NCBI GenBank assembly: GCA_047630275.1
Contig: JBLHVN010000002.1
Location: 186,001 to 250,000 of the forward strand
From: GCA-2720865 sp047630275
Lineage (GTDB): Bacteria; Bdellovibrionota; Bacteriovoracia; Bacteriovoracales; Bacteriovoracaceae
DNA length: 64,000 nucleotides
Reading direction: 5' to 3'
A model generated the notes under the pieces. That model saw only the letters and a list, made by a program, of their open reading frames with translations. It did not search any database and had not been told where the DNA came from. Of this stretch, positions 24,558 to 32,253 are shown one piece after another. A program made the position numbers and the translations under genes. Positions within the stretch are counted from its first letter, which is position 1; each line of letters begins with the position of its first letter.

Positions 24558-25151
24558 CCAATTAATATCCTGAAAATGAATTTTCCATTCTTTCAAAAGT
24601 TCAACCATTTCCTCAGAAGCAATATTGAGTTTCACAGCTAATTGATAATTTTTCCAATACTTACTACCAGCTGTGATCGCTCCTCTCCAGGGATAAAGGC
24701 CGCACATATTTTTTCTATCTGGTCCACCAGCCTCTTCTCTCTCTTTGGGGGTCATATCTTGATATCGCTTTTTTGTTCTAGCAGCAGTACGAAGGCCTGT
24801 TTGAATTTTGCTGATTTGTTTAAGAACGGTGTCAATATTATCTTCCGTTAAATCACCTTTCTCCATAGTTAAATCTACTTCGAAATCAGATTCTTTTATT
24901 ACCGTGAAAATTATTTCTTTAAATTCATCTAATCGACTATGAATACAAAATTTTGTTTGAGTCTCACCAAACTCGTTCTCTTCGGTAAAAGAGGCTGTTA
25001 AAATATCTGGAATTGATGAGCCTTTAGGCTTAGTGACAGCCTTACCGTTGAAAGTTTCGATGAATTCAGCATCACTTTCAATCTTTGTTAGCGAGCGAGC
25101 AATTCTTTTGTGTTGTGTTGGTGTTAGTGTAAAATGTCTAGCAGGGTGCAT
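24546..25151 (-). CDS. protein of unknown function at the edge of the defence island
   Basis: A 201-residue protein. The ATG at 25151 is chosen because GGAGGTATCAAG precedes it directly; a GTG at 25175 would lie upstream of this strong ribosome site. The N-terminus (MHPARHFTLTPTQHKRIARS) is basic, the middle acidic and beta-rich (EIIFTVIKESDFEVDLTMEK), followed by a basic helical part. No catalytic motif is apparent. Its 3' end overlaps the small zinc-ribbon gene on the other strand. I do not recognise the family. Confidence 0.7.
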   Translation of the reverse strand: MHPARHFTLTPTQHKRIARSLTKIESDAEFIETFNGKAVTKPKGSSIPDILTASFTEENEFGETQTKFCIHSRLDEFKEIIFTVIKESDFEVDLTMEKGDLTEDNIDTVLKQISKIQTGLRTAARTKKRYQDMTPKEREEAGGPDRKNMCGLYPWRGAITAGSKYWKNYQLAVKLNIASEEMVELLKEWKIHFQDINWSHR

Positions 25152-25402
25152 CTTGATACCTCCGTATCCTTTCACTCCATCATGGAGCAGACCTTTCTGG
25201 TCAGTTAATCTGGAACATTATGTTCTTACATCAAGCTTAGCACTTGCAGCAAACCTTCACAGGCCCTAACAGAAGGCCGAAAGGAAGTATTGGCCCGACC
25301 GAGAAAAAGGGTCAATTATTTAATCACATTCAAAATTTTCAAAATTAGAGTAAAGTAATCAGCTAATTTGCTCTAATTTAAATAGCAAACTAAAATTACC
25401 AA

Positions 25403-26299
25403 ATGTACAACATCCCCCCCATAGAATACAACCCCCCAGTCTTCCGCCCCCCCTCAGAAGGACGCTCCCTCCTAATCCAAGTAACAATCGGCTGCTCAAA
25501 TAACAAATGCACCTACTGCGACATGTACCGTTCAAAAACCTACAGAGTCCGCCCACAATCAGACATAAACAAAGACCTAGAAGCCTGCCACAACTCAGGA
25601 ATAAAACCAGACAAGATCTTCCTCTGCGACGGAGACGCTCTTGGTGCTCCTCAAGAAGTTTTAATAGATACGCTTGATAAAATTAACGAACTCTGGCCCG
25701 ATACAAGAAGAGTAGGAATCTACGCCACAGCAGAGAACATCTTAGAAAAATCTGAAACCGAGCTAAAACTCCTAGCTTCAAAGAAATTAAACATAGCCTA
25801 CCTTGGTCTTGAATCAGGGGATGATAAGGTCCTCCACATGATCGTCAAAGGAAACACGGCTAGTGATATGAAAGAGGCCTCACTAAAGATAAAAGGCTGC
25901 GGTTTTAAACTCTCCACCATCGCTATGCTTGGAGTTGGTGGGAAGAAGTATTCAAGGCAGCATGTGGAAAATACGGCGAAGATGTTGAGCGCTACGGCCC
26001 CTGAGTTCTTCTCCTTTTTAACCACCTTCTCTGTTCCGGGGACTCCCTATCATAAGATGGTAGAGCGCGGATCAATTCAGCCTCTGACTTCAAAGGAACT
26101 TCTGGTTGAGATGCATGATATTCTTGATCTAGCGAGCTTTGACTTAAACCCTATTATCTTTAGAGCGAATCATGTCTCTAATATGCATCCTCTTGGGGGA
26201 AACCTTCCCCGTGATAAAGACGTTATCTTGAAGACGCTTAAGGATTGGATTAGTAAGACGCCTGAGGGTGTTTATCCGGAAGCTCCTCCTCAGATGTAG
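25403..26299 (+). CDS. radical SAM enzyme
   Basis: A 298-residue radical SAM protein. The iron-sulfur cluster motif is GCSNNKCTYCDMY with Cys31, Cys36 and Cys39, a C-x4-C-x2-C spacing found in one subgroup of the superfamily. FLCDGDALGAP and YLGLESGDDKVLHMIVKGN are the strands and the SAM-contacting GESG-like segment usual in this fold. It generates a 5'-deoxyadenosyl radical, but the substrate is unknown. The gene stands alone; the 3'-end repeat and a hairpin follow. The 5' part (to about 25,600) is unusually C-rich and A-rich in codon choice compared with the rest. Confidence 0.85.
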   Translation: MYNIPPIEYNPPVFRPPSEGRSLLIQVTIGCSNNKCTYCDMYRSKTYRVRPQSDINKDLEACHNSGIKPDKIFLCDGDALGAPQEVLIDTLDKINELWPDTRRVGIYATAENILEKSETELKLLASKKLNIAYLGLESGDDKVLHMIVKGNTASDMKEASLKIKGCGFKLSTIAMLGVGGKKYSRQHVENTAKMLSATAPEFFSFLTTFSVPGTPYHKMVERGSIQPLTSKELLVEMHDILDLASFDLNPIIFRANHVSNMHPLGGNLPRDKDVILKTLKDWISKTPEGVYPEAPPQM

Positions 26300-26303
26300 T
26301 TGT

Positions 26304-26319
26304 GGTACCTGGTTACTTG
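26304..26319 (+). repeat. 3'-end repeat copy
   Basis: GGTACCTGGTTACTTG then TAGAAGTGAAAAAAAAGGG, five bases after the radical SAM stop codon. The A-rich tail runs into the stem of the hairpin at 26333-26356. Confidence 0.9.
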
Positions 26320-26327
26320 TAGAAGTG

Positions 26328-26356
26328 AAAAAAAAGGGAGGACTTTCGCCCTCCCT
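26328..26356 (-). terminator. terminator of the second toxin-like mRNA
   Basis: Stem AAGGGAGG/CCTCCCTT around ACTTTCGC, followed on the minus strand by TTTTTTTTC. It ends the minus-strand peptide transcript. The plus-strand radical SAM transcript meets the same hairpin with TTAAAA after it. Confidence 0.8.
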
Positions 26357-26362
26357 TAAAAT

Positions 26363-26449
26363 CTACTCTAGCGACTTTTTGATTAAAGCTACGATAAGCC
26401 GGATAATCAAAAGAGCTATTTCAATTTTTGAGTCGTACTTCTCTTCCAT
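26363..26449 (-). CDS. 28-residue hydrophobic peptide, candidate type I toxin (copy 2)
   Basis: Encodes a 28-residue peptide starting MEEKYDSKIE and ending LIKKSLE, with one hydrophobic helix (about residues 11-23), Arg17 in its middle and Lys24-Lys25 after it. AAAGGAGATCTCA precedes the ATG, but its AGGAGA pairs with UCUCCU in a long hairpin (26455-26486). The paralogue at 6515-6601 has the same length and 9 identical residues without gaps. The plus-strand RNA at 26549-26612 repeats exactly 14 bases of this gene (codons 4-9) and 13 bases at its stop codon and terminator. The arrangement is that of a type I toxin-antitoxin pair. The longer plus-strand frame across the locus is a shadow. Confidence 0.75.
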   Translation of the reverse strand: MEEKYDSKIEIALLIIRLIVALIKKSLE

Positions 26450-26454
26450 TGAGA

Positions 26455-26486
26455 TCTCCTTTACGAGGCTTCATTGCCTCAGGAGA
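26455..26486 (-). promoter_or_regulatory. hairpin sequestering the toxin-like ribosome site (copy 2)
   Basis: In the mRNA UCUCCU-GAGGC-AAUGAA-GCCUC-GUAA-AGGAGA forms two stacked stems, of 6 and 5 pairs. The 3' strand of the outer stem, AGGAGA, is the Shine-Dalgarno sequence of the 28-residue peptide. Confidence 0.7.
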
Positions 26487-26514
26487 TGGAAAATCAAGCA
26501 CATACTCTAAGTGT

Positions 26515-26542
26515 TTGTGTAAGGAGAAAAATGTGTTATTCT
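26515..26542 (+). promoter_or_regulatory. promoter of antisense RNA 2
   Basis: -35 TTGTGT (26515-26520), 16-base spacer, extended -10 TGTTATTCT (26534-26542). Expected start near 26549. Confidence 0.6.
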
Positions 26543-26548
26543 TCAGCT

Positions 26549-26612
26549 AATCAAACTCCCTTAAAATCGGTTTTTGAGTCGTACAAACCCCCGAGTTCTT
26601 CTTGGGGGTTTT
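26549..26612 (+). ncRNA. candidate antitoxin RNA 2 (about 64 nt)
   Basis: A short RNA unit between the promoter above and a terminator (AAACCCCC/GGGGGTTT with an 11-base loop, then TATT, 26585-26614). Two patches are exact copies of plus-strand bases in the peptide locus and therefore complementary to the peptide mRNA: 26556-26568 equals 26351-26363 (CTCCCTTAAAATC, stop codon and terminator stem) and 26571-26584 equals 26425-26438 (TTTTTGAGTCGTAC, codons 4-9). Order and position of the patches match those of the locus at 6.7 kb although the bases differ, which argues that each RNA is specific for its own toxin. Confidence 0.65.
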
Positions 26613-26817
26613 TATTTCTTCCAATGTCATTTGATAAATAAGAACTTAAAGATTTAGAGTATTTTTTCTTTTGCGAATTTTAGGTGACTGGCAATTCGCT
26701 GAAAACCGACCAAACTTTTTACATATCAAAACTACACGATTTCCCCCTTCTCCCACCTAAAACCCCAAAAAGCTGAAATAATAGGCAATACCAATTCATC
26801 AATAAAAAGGAATCAAC

Positions 26818-27660
26818 TTGAAAGCAATACTGCTCATATTTATACTAACGGCCTCCTTTTCCACCCAGGCAAAAGACAAAAAGTTCTACCAAGAACCAAA
26901 GAAACAAAACGCCATTATAAAAATAGAAAAAAACGAAGAAGCCTCTCTATTAAGGCCATCCTTACCAGAATCTATAGATGTCCTAATCTGGAATATCTAC
27001 AAAGGAAAAAATGATAGCCTCGCAGAAGAGATAAAAGAACTAAGCCTTAAATCAGACCTAGTCCTCCTCCAAGAAACTCACTTAAATAAGAAAGTCTTGA
27101 ACATCCTTGAAACGGCCCCCCAATCGTTTTACATGGGAGTCTCCTTTAAGATGCGAGGCACACCTACAGGTGTTTCAACAGGATCAACCGTAGTTCCAAG
27201 CTCTGTTGATTATAAAAGAAGTAAAAGGGAGCTCGGTTTTACCACCCCTAAAATCTCACTAATAACAAAGTACAAATTATCAAACAGAGCTGATGAATTA
27301 TTGGTCATTAATATTCATGGTATTAATTTTGTGACTCTTCCTTCTTTTAGAGCTCAAATCAATGCTTTGCTGGAAGTCATCAATGATCATAACGGTCCTG
27401 TGCTTTTTGCTGGGGATTTTAATACTTGGTCAAAAAGTAAGTATCAATTCTTACAAAGCACGCTAACAAATTCAGGTCTTACGGAGGCCTCTTTCCTAGA
27501 AGATCATCGCCTTCGCGCCCCTTTTATAAGTAGGTTTGAAAAGTACAATAATCCCCTTGATAATGTTTTCGTTAGAGGAATATCGATTAGAGAGGCCCTC
27601 GTCCTTGAAAATTACAAAGGCTCAGATCATCACCCTATCAAAGTAAAACTCGATTTCTAA
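26818..27660 (+). CDS. secreted endonuclease/exonuclease/phosphatase family protein
   Basis: A 280-residue protein starting at TTG, with AAAAAGGAATCAAC before it. A signal peptide (residues 1-18, ending in TQA) is followed by the EEP fold: VLIWNIYKGKND (about 55-66, Asn), VLLQETHLN (about 80-88, catalytic Glu), HGINFVTLPS, VLFAGDFNTW (about 198-207, Asp and Asn) and SDHHPIKVKL near the end (Asp-His pair). These are the metal and catalytic residues of DNase I-like enzymes. It is probably an exported DNase or phosphodiesterase, one of two secreted nucleases in the window. Intergenic DNA of about 200 bases upstream (26,615-26,817) shows nothing I can name. Confidence 0.85.
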   Translation: MKAILLIFILTASFSTQAKDKKFYQEPKKQNAIIKIEKNEEASLLRPSLPESIDVLIWNIYKGKNDSLAEEIKELSLKSDLVLLQETHLNKKVLNILETAPQSFYMGVSFKMRGTPTGVSTGSTVVPSSVDYKRSKRELGFTTPKISLITKYKLSNRADELLVINIHGINFVTLPSFRAQINALLEVINDHNGPVLFAGDFNTWSKSKYQFLQSTLTNSGLTEASFLEDHRLRAPFISRFEKYNNPLDNVFVRGISIREALVLENYKGSDHHPIKVKLDF

Positions 27661-27661
27661 A

Positions 27662-27676
27662 AGGTAACCAGGTACC
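27662..27676 (-). repeat. 3'-end repeat copy (opposite orientation)
   Basis: AGGTAACCAGGTACC directly after the stop codon of the EEP nuclease gene. It is in the reverse orientation to that gene, an exception to the rule; the core is short and has no A-rich tail. Confidence 0.7.
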
Positions 27677-27874
27677 TTACTTGCATCCGCGCTGTTCACT
27701 GCGACTATCCGACTATAAGTGCCTAAGATCTAAGGCAAAAGAAAAGGTTAAGAGAGAGTTCTCGGAAATAAGAAATCAATAAAATTAACACCATAGAAGA
27801 TTAAGTAAATAAACAAAATTAACCGATTAGAATAGAGGGAAAGATCTTTTTCCTCATTCTGATAAGGCTCGATC

Positions 27875-30358
27875 TTGGTGAATAAGTTTTTGATCATCAT
27901 ATTTATCTTTTCTCTTCCCACGCTGATGTCGTGCGGGAAAAGTGCGAGTAAAACTGATGCTAAGATTTATTTAACTAATAACTTTATTGTTAGCGGTCAG
28001 GCCGGTGGCGTTCTTCTTTTTGGAGAACATAAAACTCTGCCAATCGAGTTTACGACTGAAGTTAGTACTTCACAAAGCATCACTCTTGAAAATGGTACTT
28101 GGAATTTTCATGCTATTTCTTGGGAAGGGCCTAGCTCCTTTGAAGGAACTAGTCGTTGTGCCTCGAGCGGTGCAGTTGAAATCTCTCCAAGTAACGCCGC
28201 TGTATCACTTTCACTTTCCGCGGCAAATTGCTTAACCCCACCTGATCTTACGGCCTCAAGAATCTTTGGAGATCTTTTTCAATCATCTCTTCCTGATCAG
28301 TTTAAGAGCTTAACCATTCATACTTGTGATGAAGTCGATGGCGCCGGCACAGGTTGCGCCGCTTCAGCAACAAATCCAATAACAGGGTCCTTTGAAGTCG
28401 TCTTGACCTTAGATCCTATTATTCCAACATCACCTCCAGAATTAACGGGAGATTGTGAAACATTGTCTCTCGTGACTACTGGTGAATACTCAAGAGCGAC
28501 CTCCGGAACTTTTCCTGGATCAACCTCTCTTCCTATGATCACAACACCGAAAATTGTTTTACATACTTCAACTGATTGCACCGACGCGAACCCTATATAC
28601 TACGACTTTTATAATGGGATCGATTCTCATGAAGACCAAGAAAATGGAAATGCTACTTTAATCTCTGATATTGATACGAGTAATGCTGATGTTAACCATC
28701 TCTATATTCAACATAATGTTTCAACGACTAATTCCGTCGATGGCCTTATTATAGTTGGCGATAACCTCCCAGCTTCAGTTGCTGATTATACGCCTATAAC
28801 TTCTGTTGATGTCGACCTAATAGGTCTTGAGGACAACGATGTTATTTACTTATATCTAAATGATGCTACTTGCGCCAATGATGCTCAGGCATTACTTGGA
28901 AGCGTCAACGTAGGGGTTGCACCTCCGGACTTAAATACTATTTCCGCTCTAGTTTATCCCACTAATCTCATCACTGGAACAGGTGGCTTTCTTGACTATT
29001 ATATAAAGGTTGATGATTCTGTTGGGAACCCATTAAATTTCTCGAGTTCAGCGAGCTGCGAGCTTGTTAACAGTGTCACGGATTCAACGTTGCCAACATC
29101 AGCAACTTCTTTAGTATGGAGTGGCGCTTCACCTACATCAACAACCGCTCTAAATAATACGTGGACTTTCTCCGCCTCTGTTGACCTTACAAAACAAACT
29201 GTAAATTACTGGACCGATGCCGGATGCTCTGTATCAGCTGGACCTTCTAATGATTTAGGGCCTACTGCAACGGCAGACACTTTTACAGGATCAGATGGCA
29301 CGACCTATTATTTTAATATTGATTCTCTCGACGCTGCTGGAAATTCATTTATATCAGGATGCTCAGCAGGGATGTTAGTAGACACTACCGCTCCAACCGC
29401 AGCGACAGGAGTATTTTGGTCTGAGTCCGACCCTACTCCAGCCACTACTCTGAATTTAAATTGGACCGTATCTGCTTCAGGAGATGTAGCTTCTCAAGAT
29501 GTTCAAGTTTATAGCGACGGATCTTGTACAACACCTTTTGGAGCACCTACTACTCTAGGAGCAGCTGCCGCAAGCACTAGCTTTGCCGGTGCATCAGACG
29601 CAACAACTTATTCATTCGATGTGAAATCGATAGATAATGCAGGAAACTTCGTCATTTCGACATGTTCTCCAGCAATTACCGTCGACACGACTTCCCCAAT
29701 TTCATCAAGTGGAGAAAGCTGGGCTGAGGCCTCTCCTGCCAACACGACTTCAATCAATCTTAGTTGGACCCCTTCAGGTTCTGGTGATGTTTCTTCTCAG
29801 GATATTCAACTATTTAGTGATGGAATATGTGGAACTCCCGAAGGCGGACCTGTTTCTTTGGGAAGTGCAGCTAATACTTATAATTTCACATCAGCTTTAG
29901 ATGGTATGACTTATTCTTTCAGTATTGATACTACGGATTTCGCTGGAAACCTGACAAGCTCTAGTTGTTCAACTTCAATTACTATTGATACGACTGTTCC
30001 TATTATTTTAAATGTTAGCTCCCCAACAGCTGACGGAACTTATGGTAACCCCACTGTCATCGACATAGTGTTCACGACCTCAGAGCCGGTTATTGTATCA
30101 GGTGTTCCTGAGTTCACTCTCGATACTACTGGAGTAGCGACTTACTTTAGCGGCTCTGGTACTAGCTCGCTAACCTTTCAGTACACCATTCTTGGGGGGC
30201 ATAGTTCTGCAGACCTAGGTTACTCAAATGCTGAAACTGTGAATTTAAATGGAGGGACTTTAACAGACTCTGCATTAAACAATCTTCTTCTTGATACTCC
30301 AGATAATTTATCTGGTAGCTCACTCTCAGATCAAAAGGCTCTCAATATAACTCCCTAA
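27875..30358 (+). CDS. surface lipoprotein with Ig/fibronectin-like repeats
   Basis: An 827-residue protein starting TTG (27875) or GTG (27878); AAGG lies 7 bases before the TTG. The lipobox TLMSC gives lipid-anchored Cys20. After an unrecognised N-terminal half with several Cys pairs, there are three tandem units of about 100 residues starting near 403, 502 and 603 (each begins DxTxPT/S, contains a W-S/T pattern, a G-x-C strand and ends G-N-x-x-x-x-x-C-S). A last domain from about 705 (DTTVPIILNVSSPTADGTY) resembles a bacterial Ig-like or calcium-binding adhesion repeat. It is probably exposed on the cell surface and involved in binding. It stands alone between a nuclease gene and the decayed ORF6N gene. 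Confidence 0.75.
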   Translation: MVNKFLIIIFIFSLPTLMSCGKSASKTDAKIYLTNNFIVSGQAGGVLLFGEHKTLPIEFTTEVSTSQSITLENGTWNFHAISWEGPSSFEGTSRCASSGAVEISPSNAAVSLSLSAANCLTPPDLTASRIFGDLFQSSLPDQFKSLTIHTCDEVDGAGTGCAASATNPITGSFEVVLTLDPIIPTSPPELTGDCETLSLVTTGEYSRATSGTFPGSTSLPMITTPKIVLHTSTDCTDANPIYYDFYNGIDSHEDQENGNATLISDIDTSNADVNHLYIQHNVSTTNSVDGLIIVGDNLPASVADYTPITSVDVDLIGLEDNDVIYLYLNDATCANDAQALLGSVNVGVAPPDLNTISALVYPTNLITGTGGFLDYYIKVDDSVGNPLNFSSSASCELVNSVTDSTLPTSATSLVWSGASPTSTTALNNTWTFSASVDLTKQTVNYWTDAGCSVSAGPSNDLGPTATADTFTGSDGTTYYFNIDSLDAAGNSFISGCSAGMLVDTTAPTAATGVFWSESDPTPATTLNLNWTVSASGDVASQDVQVYSDGSCTTPFGAPTTLGAAAASTSFAGASDATTYSFDVKSIDNAGNFVISTCSPAITVDTTSPISSSGESWAEASPANTTSINLSWTPSGSGDVSSQDIQLFSDGICGTPEGGPVSLGSAANTYNFTSALDGMTYSFSIDTTDFAGNLTSSSCSTSITIDTTVPIILNVSSPTADGTYGNPTVIDIVFTTSEPVIVSGVPEFTLDTTGVATYFSGSGTSSLTFQYTILGGHSSADLGYSNAETVNLNGGTLTDSALNNLLLDTPDNLSGSSLSDQKALNITP

Positions 30359-30382
30359 ACCAATCGAGGTACCCCTCCTTGA

Positions 30383-30398
30383 GGTACCTGGTTACTTG
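30383..30398 (+). repeat. 3'-end repeat copy
   Basis: GGTACCTGGTTACTTG then CTGAAGTGAAAAAGAGGGAGG, 25 bases after the surface lipoprotein stop codon, same orientation. A further GAGGTACC lies at 30367-30374. Confidence 0.85.
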
Positions 30399-30429
30399 CT
30401 GAAGTGAAAAAGAGGGAGGCAATTTACGC

Positions 30430-30540
30430 TTACCTACGGCAGAAACTTGAAGTGCCAAATTGGTACTTCAAAGAATCGAGCATGACCTTTTGATCACGAA
30501 CAATAAGAATCTGATTTTCTTCGAGAGGTTTTTCTTTTGT
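30430..30540 (-). pseudogene. remnant of an ORF6N-domain gene
   Basis: In one minus-strand frame the remains read ENQILIVRDQKVMLD then directly SLKYQFGTS. In the intact ORF6N gene at 31609-32118 these correspond to the first (EKKIYIIRNTKVMLDSD) and a later (DSLKCQIGTS) segment, so about 40 codons are missing between them, after which the frame soon stops. The palindromic DNA at its centre (30446-30473) is still recognisable. A perfect 16-bp palindrome AGCCACTTAAGTGGCT lies upstream at 30552-30567. The rest of the 30,359-30,651 interval shows no gene. Confidence 0.7.
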
Positions 30541-30651
30541 GAAATTTGAGAAGCCACTTAAGTGGCTGCCAAGACTTACCTACATAGAAAGAAATTGACC
30601 CGACTAAAGATCATACATATTTCCATTCCTTAGCTTAATTCCCAACCTAAT

Positions 30652-30873
30652 TCAGGCAACATAGTTAAAAAGTGGTACCTGGTACCTATCTGGTAGAGAA
30701 CTTAGCTTTAAAAAAGAACAGAAGCCTAAGGCCATGACGATCAGTCCATAGGGGTTTGCCTCTTTTCCTTCACTATAATTGATGGCGAAGCCCACCATTA
30801 TTATAAGCATGCTAAGAAGATTGATGGCGCCGTGTAATTTTCCTGCATATGATTGGTAGTATCTTAAATCCAT
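30652..30873 (-). CDS. small membrane protein, unknown function
   Basis: A 73-residue protein with two hydrophobic segments (INLLSMLIIMVGFAINYS and PYGLIVMALGFCSFL), so probably a two-helix inner-membrane hairpin. The final residues (DRYQVPLFNYVA) are read from a GGTACC-rich stretch related to the 3'-end repeat, suggesting that the repeat has become the C-terminus. There is no strong Shine-Dalgarno. Divergent from the lipoprotein gene at 31003. I do not recognise the family. Confidence 0.55.
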   Translation of the reverse strand: MDLRYYQSYAGKLHGAINLLSMLIIMVGFAINYSEGKEANPYGLIVMALGFCSFLKLSSLPDRYQVPLFNYVA

Positions 30874-31002
30874 ACCAAATATTAGCTATATTTGAGGTTT
30901 TAATTGTTTTTAAGAGGTTAGTTTTTTGTCAATTGCTTCGCCATAGAAGATCAAATGAGTTTCAGCTGTCTCTTTTAATAGGTCTTATGCTAAAATCAAG
31001 GA

Positions 31003-31551
31003 ATGAAAATCACACTACTGTGCCTATTGTTCTTGTTAAGCTGTACAGGCCCAAGCAAAACCGAGAAGACCTTAGAAGATCCACCTCTTACCTTGAATCA
31101 GTTGTATGGGGATTATTGGCATAAAGTTCCTAAAGGCCTAGAGAAGTTTGATCTTGCTCTTTTAAATGTCCCATCAGGCCTACCTATTAAGGTTTTATTT
31201 CCAAAGAGAAAAATCATGGAAGTTATTCAAGGGGCAGAGGCCGATTTAGTCATTGTTTCTTTCAAAGATGAAAGTGATCACTTTCCTAGTATCGCAGTCG
31301 CTTATAATTATTTTAAAAAAGATAAACTCCTCGATCCCATCAATTCCTCGGCGGGCCGAATGTGGGCCCCTCGCCTAGATCATAATGAGGCCATTGGCCT
31401 TACAAAGTTATTCTTTAGCTCCTGCACTGACTGCGGGGACGGTAGCCGCTATTCTTTAACCGCTAGCTATTCAGAAGATTCCAAAAGATGGGAATGGTCT
31501 GAGAAGATTGTTACTGAGTTTGAGTCTGAGGAAGATCACTCCGAGTATTAG
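31003..31551 (+). CDS. lipoprotein, unknown function
   Basis: A 182-residue protein with a lipoprotein signal (MKITLLCLLFLLSC, Cys14) and AAGG close before the ATG. A possible extended -10 (TGCTAAAAT) lies about 15 bases before the start, so the leader is very short. The mature part has a Cys pair (SSCTDCGDG) and an acidic C-terminus (EFESEEDHSEY). No family recognised. A degenerate 3'-end repeat follows the stop codon. Confidence 0.7.
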   Translation: MKITLLCLLFLLSCTGPSKTEKTLEDPPLTLNQLYGDYWHKVPKGLEKFDLALLNVPSGLPIKVLFPKRKIMEVIQGAEADLVIVSFKDESDHFPSIAVAYNYFKKDKLLDPINSSAGRMWAPRLDHNEAIGLTKLFFSSCTDCGDGSRYSLTASYSEDSKRWEWSEKIVTEFESEEDHSEY

Positions 31552-31560
31552 TCGGCATAT

Positions 31561-31605
31561 GGTACCAGGGCGGCCGGCTAGGCTTACTTGTAAAAATAAA
31601 AAGAG
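31561..31605 (+). repeat. degenerate 3'-end repeat copy
   Basis: GGTACCAGG, an inserted GC-rich stretch, then GGCTTACTTGTAAAAATAAAAAGAG, i.e. the two halves of the repeat separated by about 12 bases. It begins 9 bases after the stop codon of the lipoprotein gene and keeps the A-rich tail. Confidence 0.6.
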
Positions 31606-31608
31606 ATC

Positions 31609-32118
31609 CTATCCCTTCTTAATCCCAATCTTCTTACGCCGAGTAGGAAGAAGGGGCGACTCCGCTTCTAAGTCATCAAGCCTTTCAAAAACGACCTTAA
31701 ACATCTGATTGGTTCCCTCTTCTAGCTTCTCAATTTTCTGACTAAGGGATTCATCATACTTGAGGATTTTTCTCATTTCGATGAAGGTCTTGATTATTGC
31801 AATATTGCAACGGATGGCCTGCTCGGAGTTTAGGACCCCAGAAAGAGCTGCAATTCCATATTCGGTGAAGACAAAAGGTAGTTTACGCCTACCTCCGCGC
31901 CCTTTCTTTGAAGTGCCAATTTGGCACTTCAAAGAGTCGAACTCTTTTTTACCTAATTGAAACATAAATTCCTTAGGGAACCTTTCTAGATTTCGTTTAA
32001 CTTGCCTATTTAGATTTTTAACCTCTACCCCATAAATGTCCGCCAAATCACTATCAAGCATGACCTTTGTATTTCTGATAATATAAATTTTCTTTTCAAT
32101 TAGCTTAGGTGTGATCAT
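31609..32118 (-). CDS. ORF6N-domain DNA-binding protein
   Basis: A 169-residue protein with CGGAGGCCC before the ATG. Residues about 8-100 are the ORF6N domain: IRNTKVMLDSDLADIYGVEV, NRQVKRNLERFPKEFMFQL, then CQIGTSKKGRGGRRKLPFVF and TEYGIAALSGVL. The C-terminus is a short coiled coil and a basic tail. ORF6N proteins are KilA-N relatives, often of phage origin and likely DNA binders. The segment coding for LKCQIGTSK is itself a 29-base perfect palindrome, and a similar palindrome lies in the leader (32156-32184), which suggests autoregulation. A deleted second copy lies at 30430-30540. Confidence 0.85.
   Translation of the reverse strand: MITPKLIEKKIYIIRNTKVMLDSDLADIYGVEVKNLNRQVKRNLERFPKEFMFQLGKKEFDSLKCQIGTSKKGRGGRRKLPFVFTEYGIAALSGVLNSEQAIRCNIAIIKTFIEMRKILKYDESLSQKIEKLEEGTNQMFKVVFERLDDLEAESPLLPTRRKKIGIKKG
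31906..31934. repeat. 29-base perfect palindrome inside the ORF6N gene
   Basis: CTTTGAAGTGCCAA, one central T, and its exact complement TTGGCACTTCAAAG, encoding part of LKCQIGTSK on the minus strand. Related palindromes lie in the gene's leader (32156-32184) and in the ORF6N remnant (30446-30473). Confidence 0.75.
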
Positions 32119-32155
32119 GGGCCTCCGATGAACAGGAGGTTATATCAAAGTATTA

Positions 32156-32184
32156 CTTTGAGGTGACAAATTGGTACCTCAAAG
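32156..32184. promoter_or_regulatory. candidate ORF6N operator
   Basis: Arms CTTTGAGGT and ACCTCAAAG around GACAAATTGGT, 38-66 bases upstream of the ORF6N start codon. It shares symmetry, length and most arm bases with the palindrome inside the gene. Fits an autoregulatory site for the ORF6N protein. Confidence 0.5.
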
Positions 32185-32253
32185 AATTTAAGTTTTTCAT
32201 ATTTTAAAACTAGCCGGCTACCTAGTTGGCCATAAAAAGGGTAAGATCTCTCA

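Noticed and set aside
25176..25402. Possible attachment site at the right edge of the defence island
   Set aside because: No tRNA end, no direct repeat matching the left edge and no integrase gene in the window.
26268..26510. An 80-codon plus-strand open frame across the second toxin-like locus
   Set aside because: It runs over a terminator, the hairpin and the opposite-strand peptide gene, begins inside the radical SAM gene, has no ribosome site and no sensible protein character.
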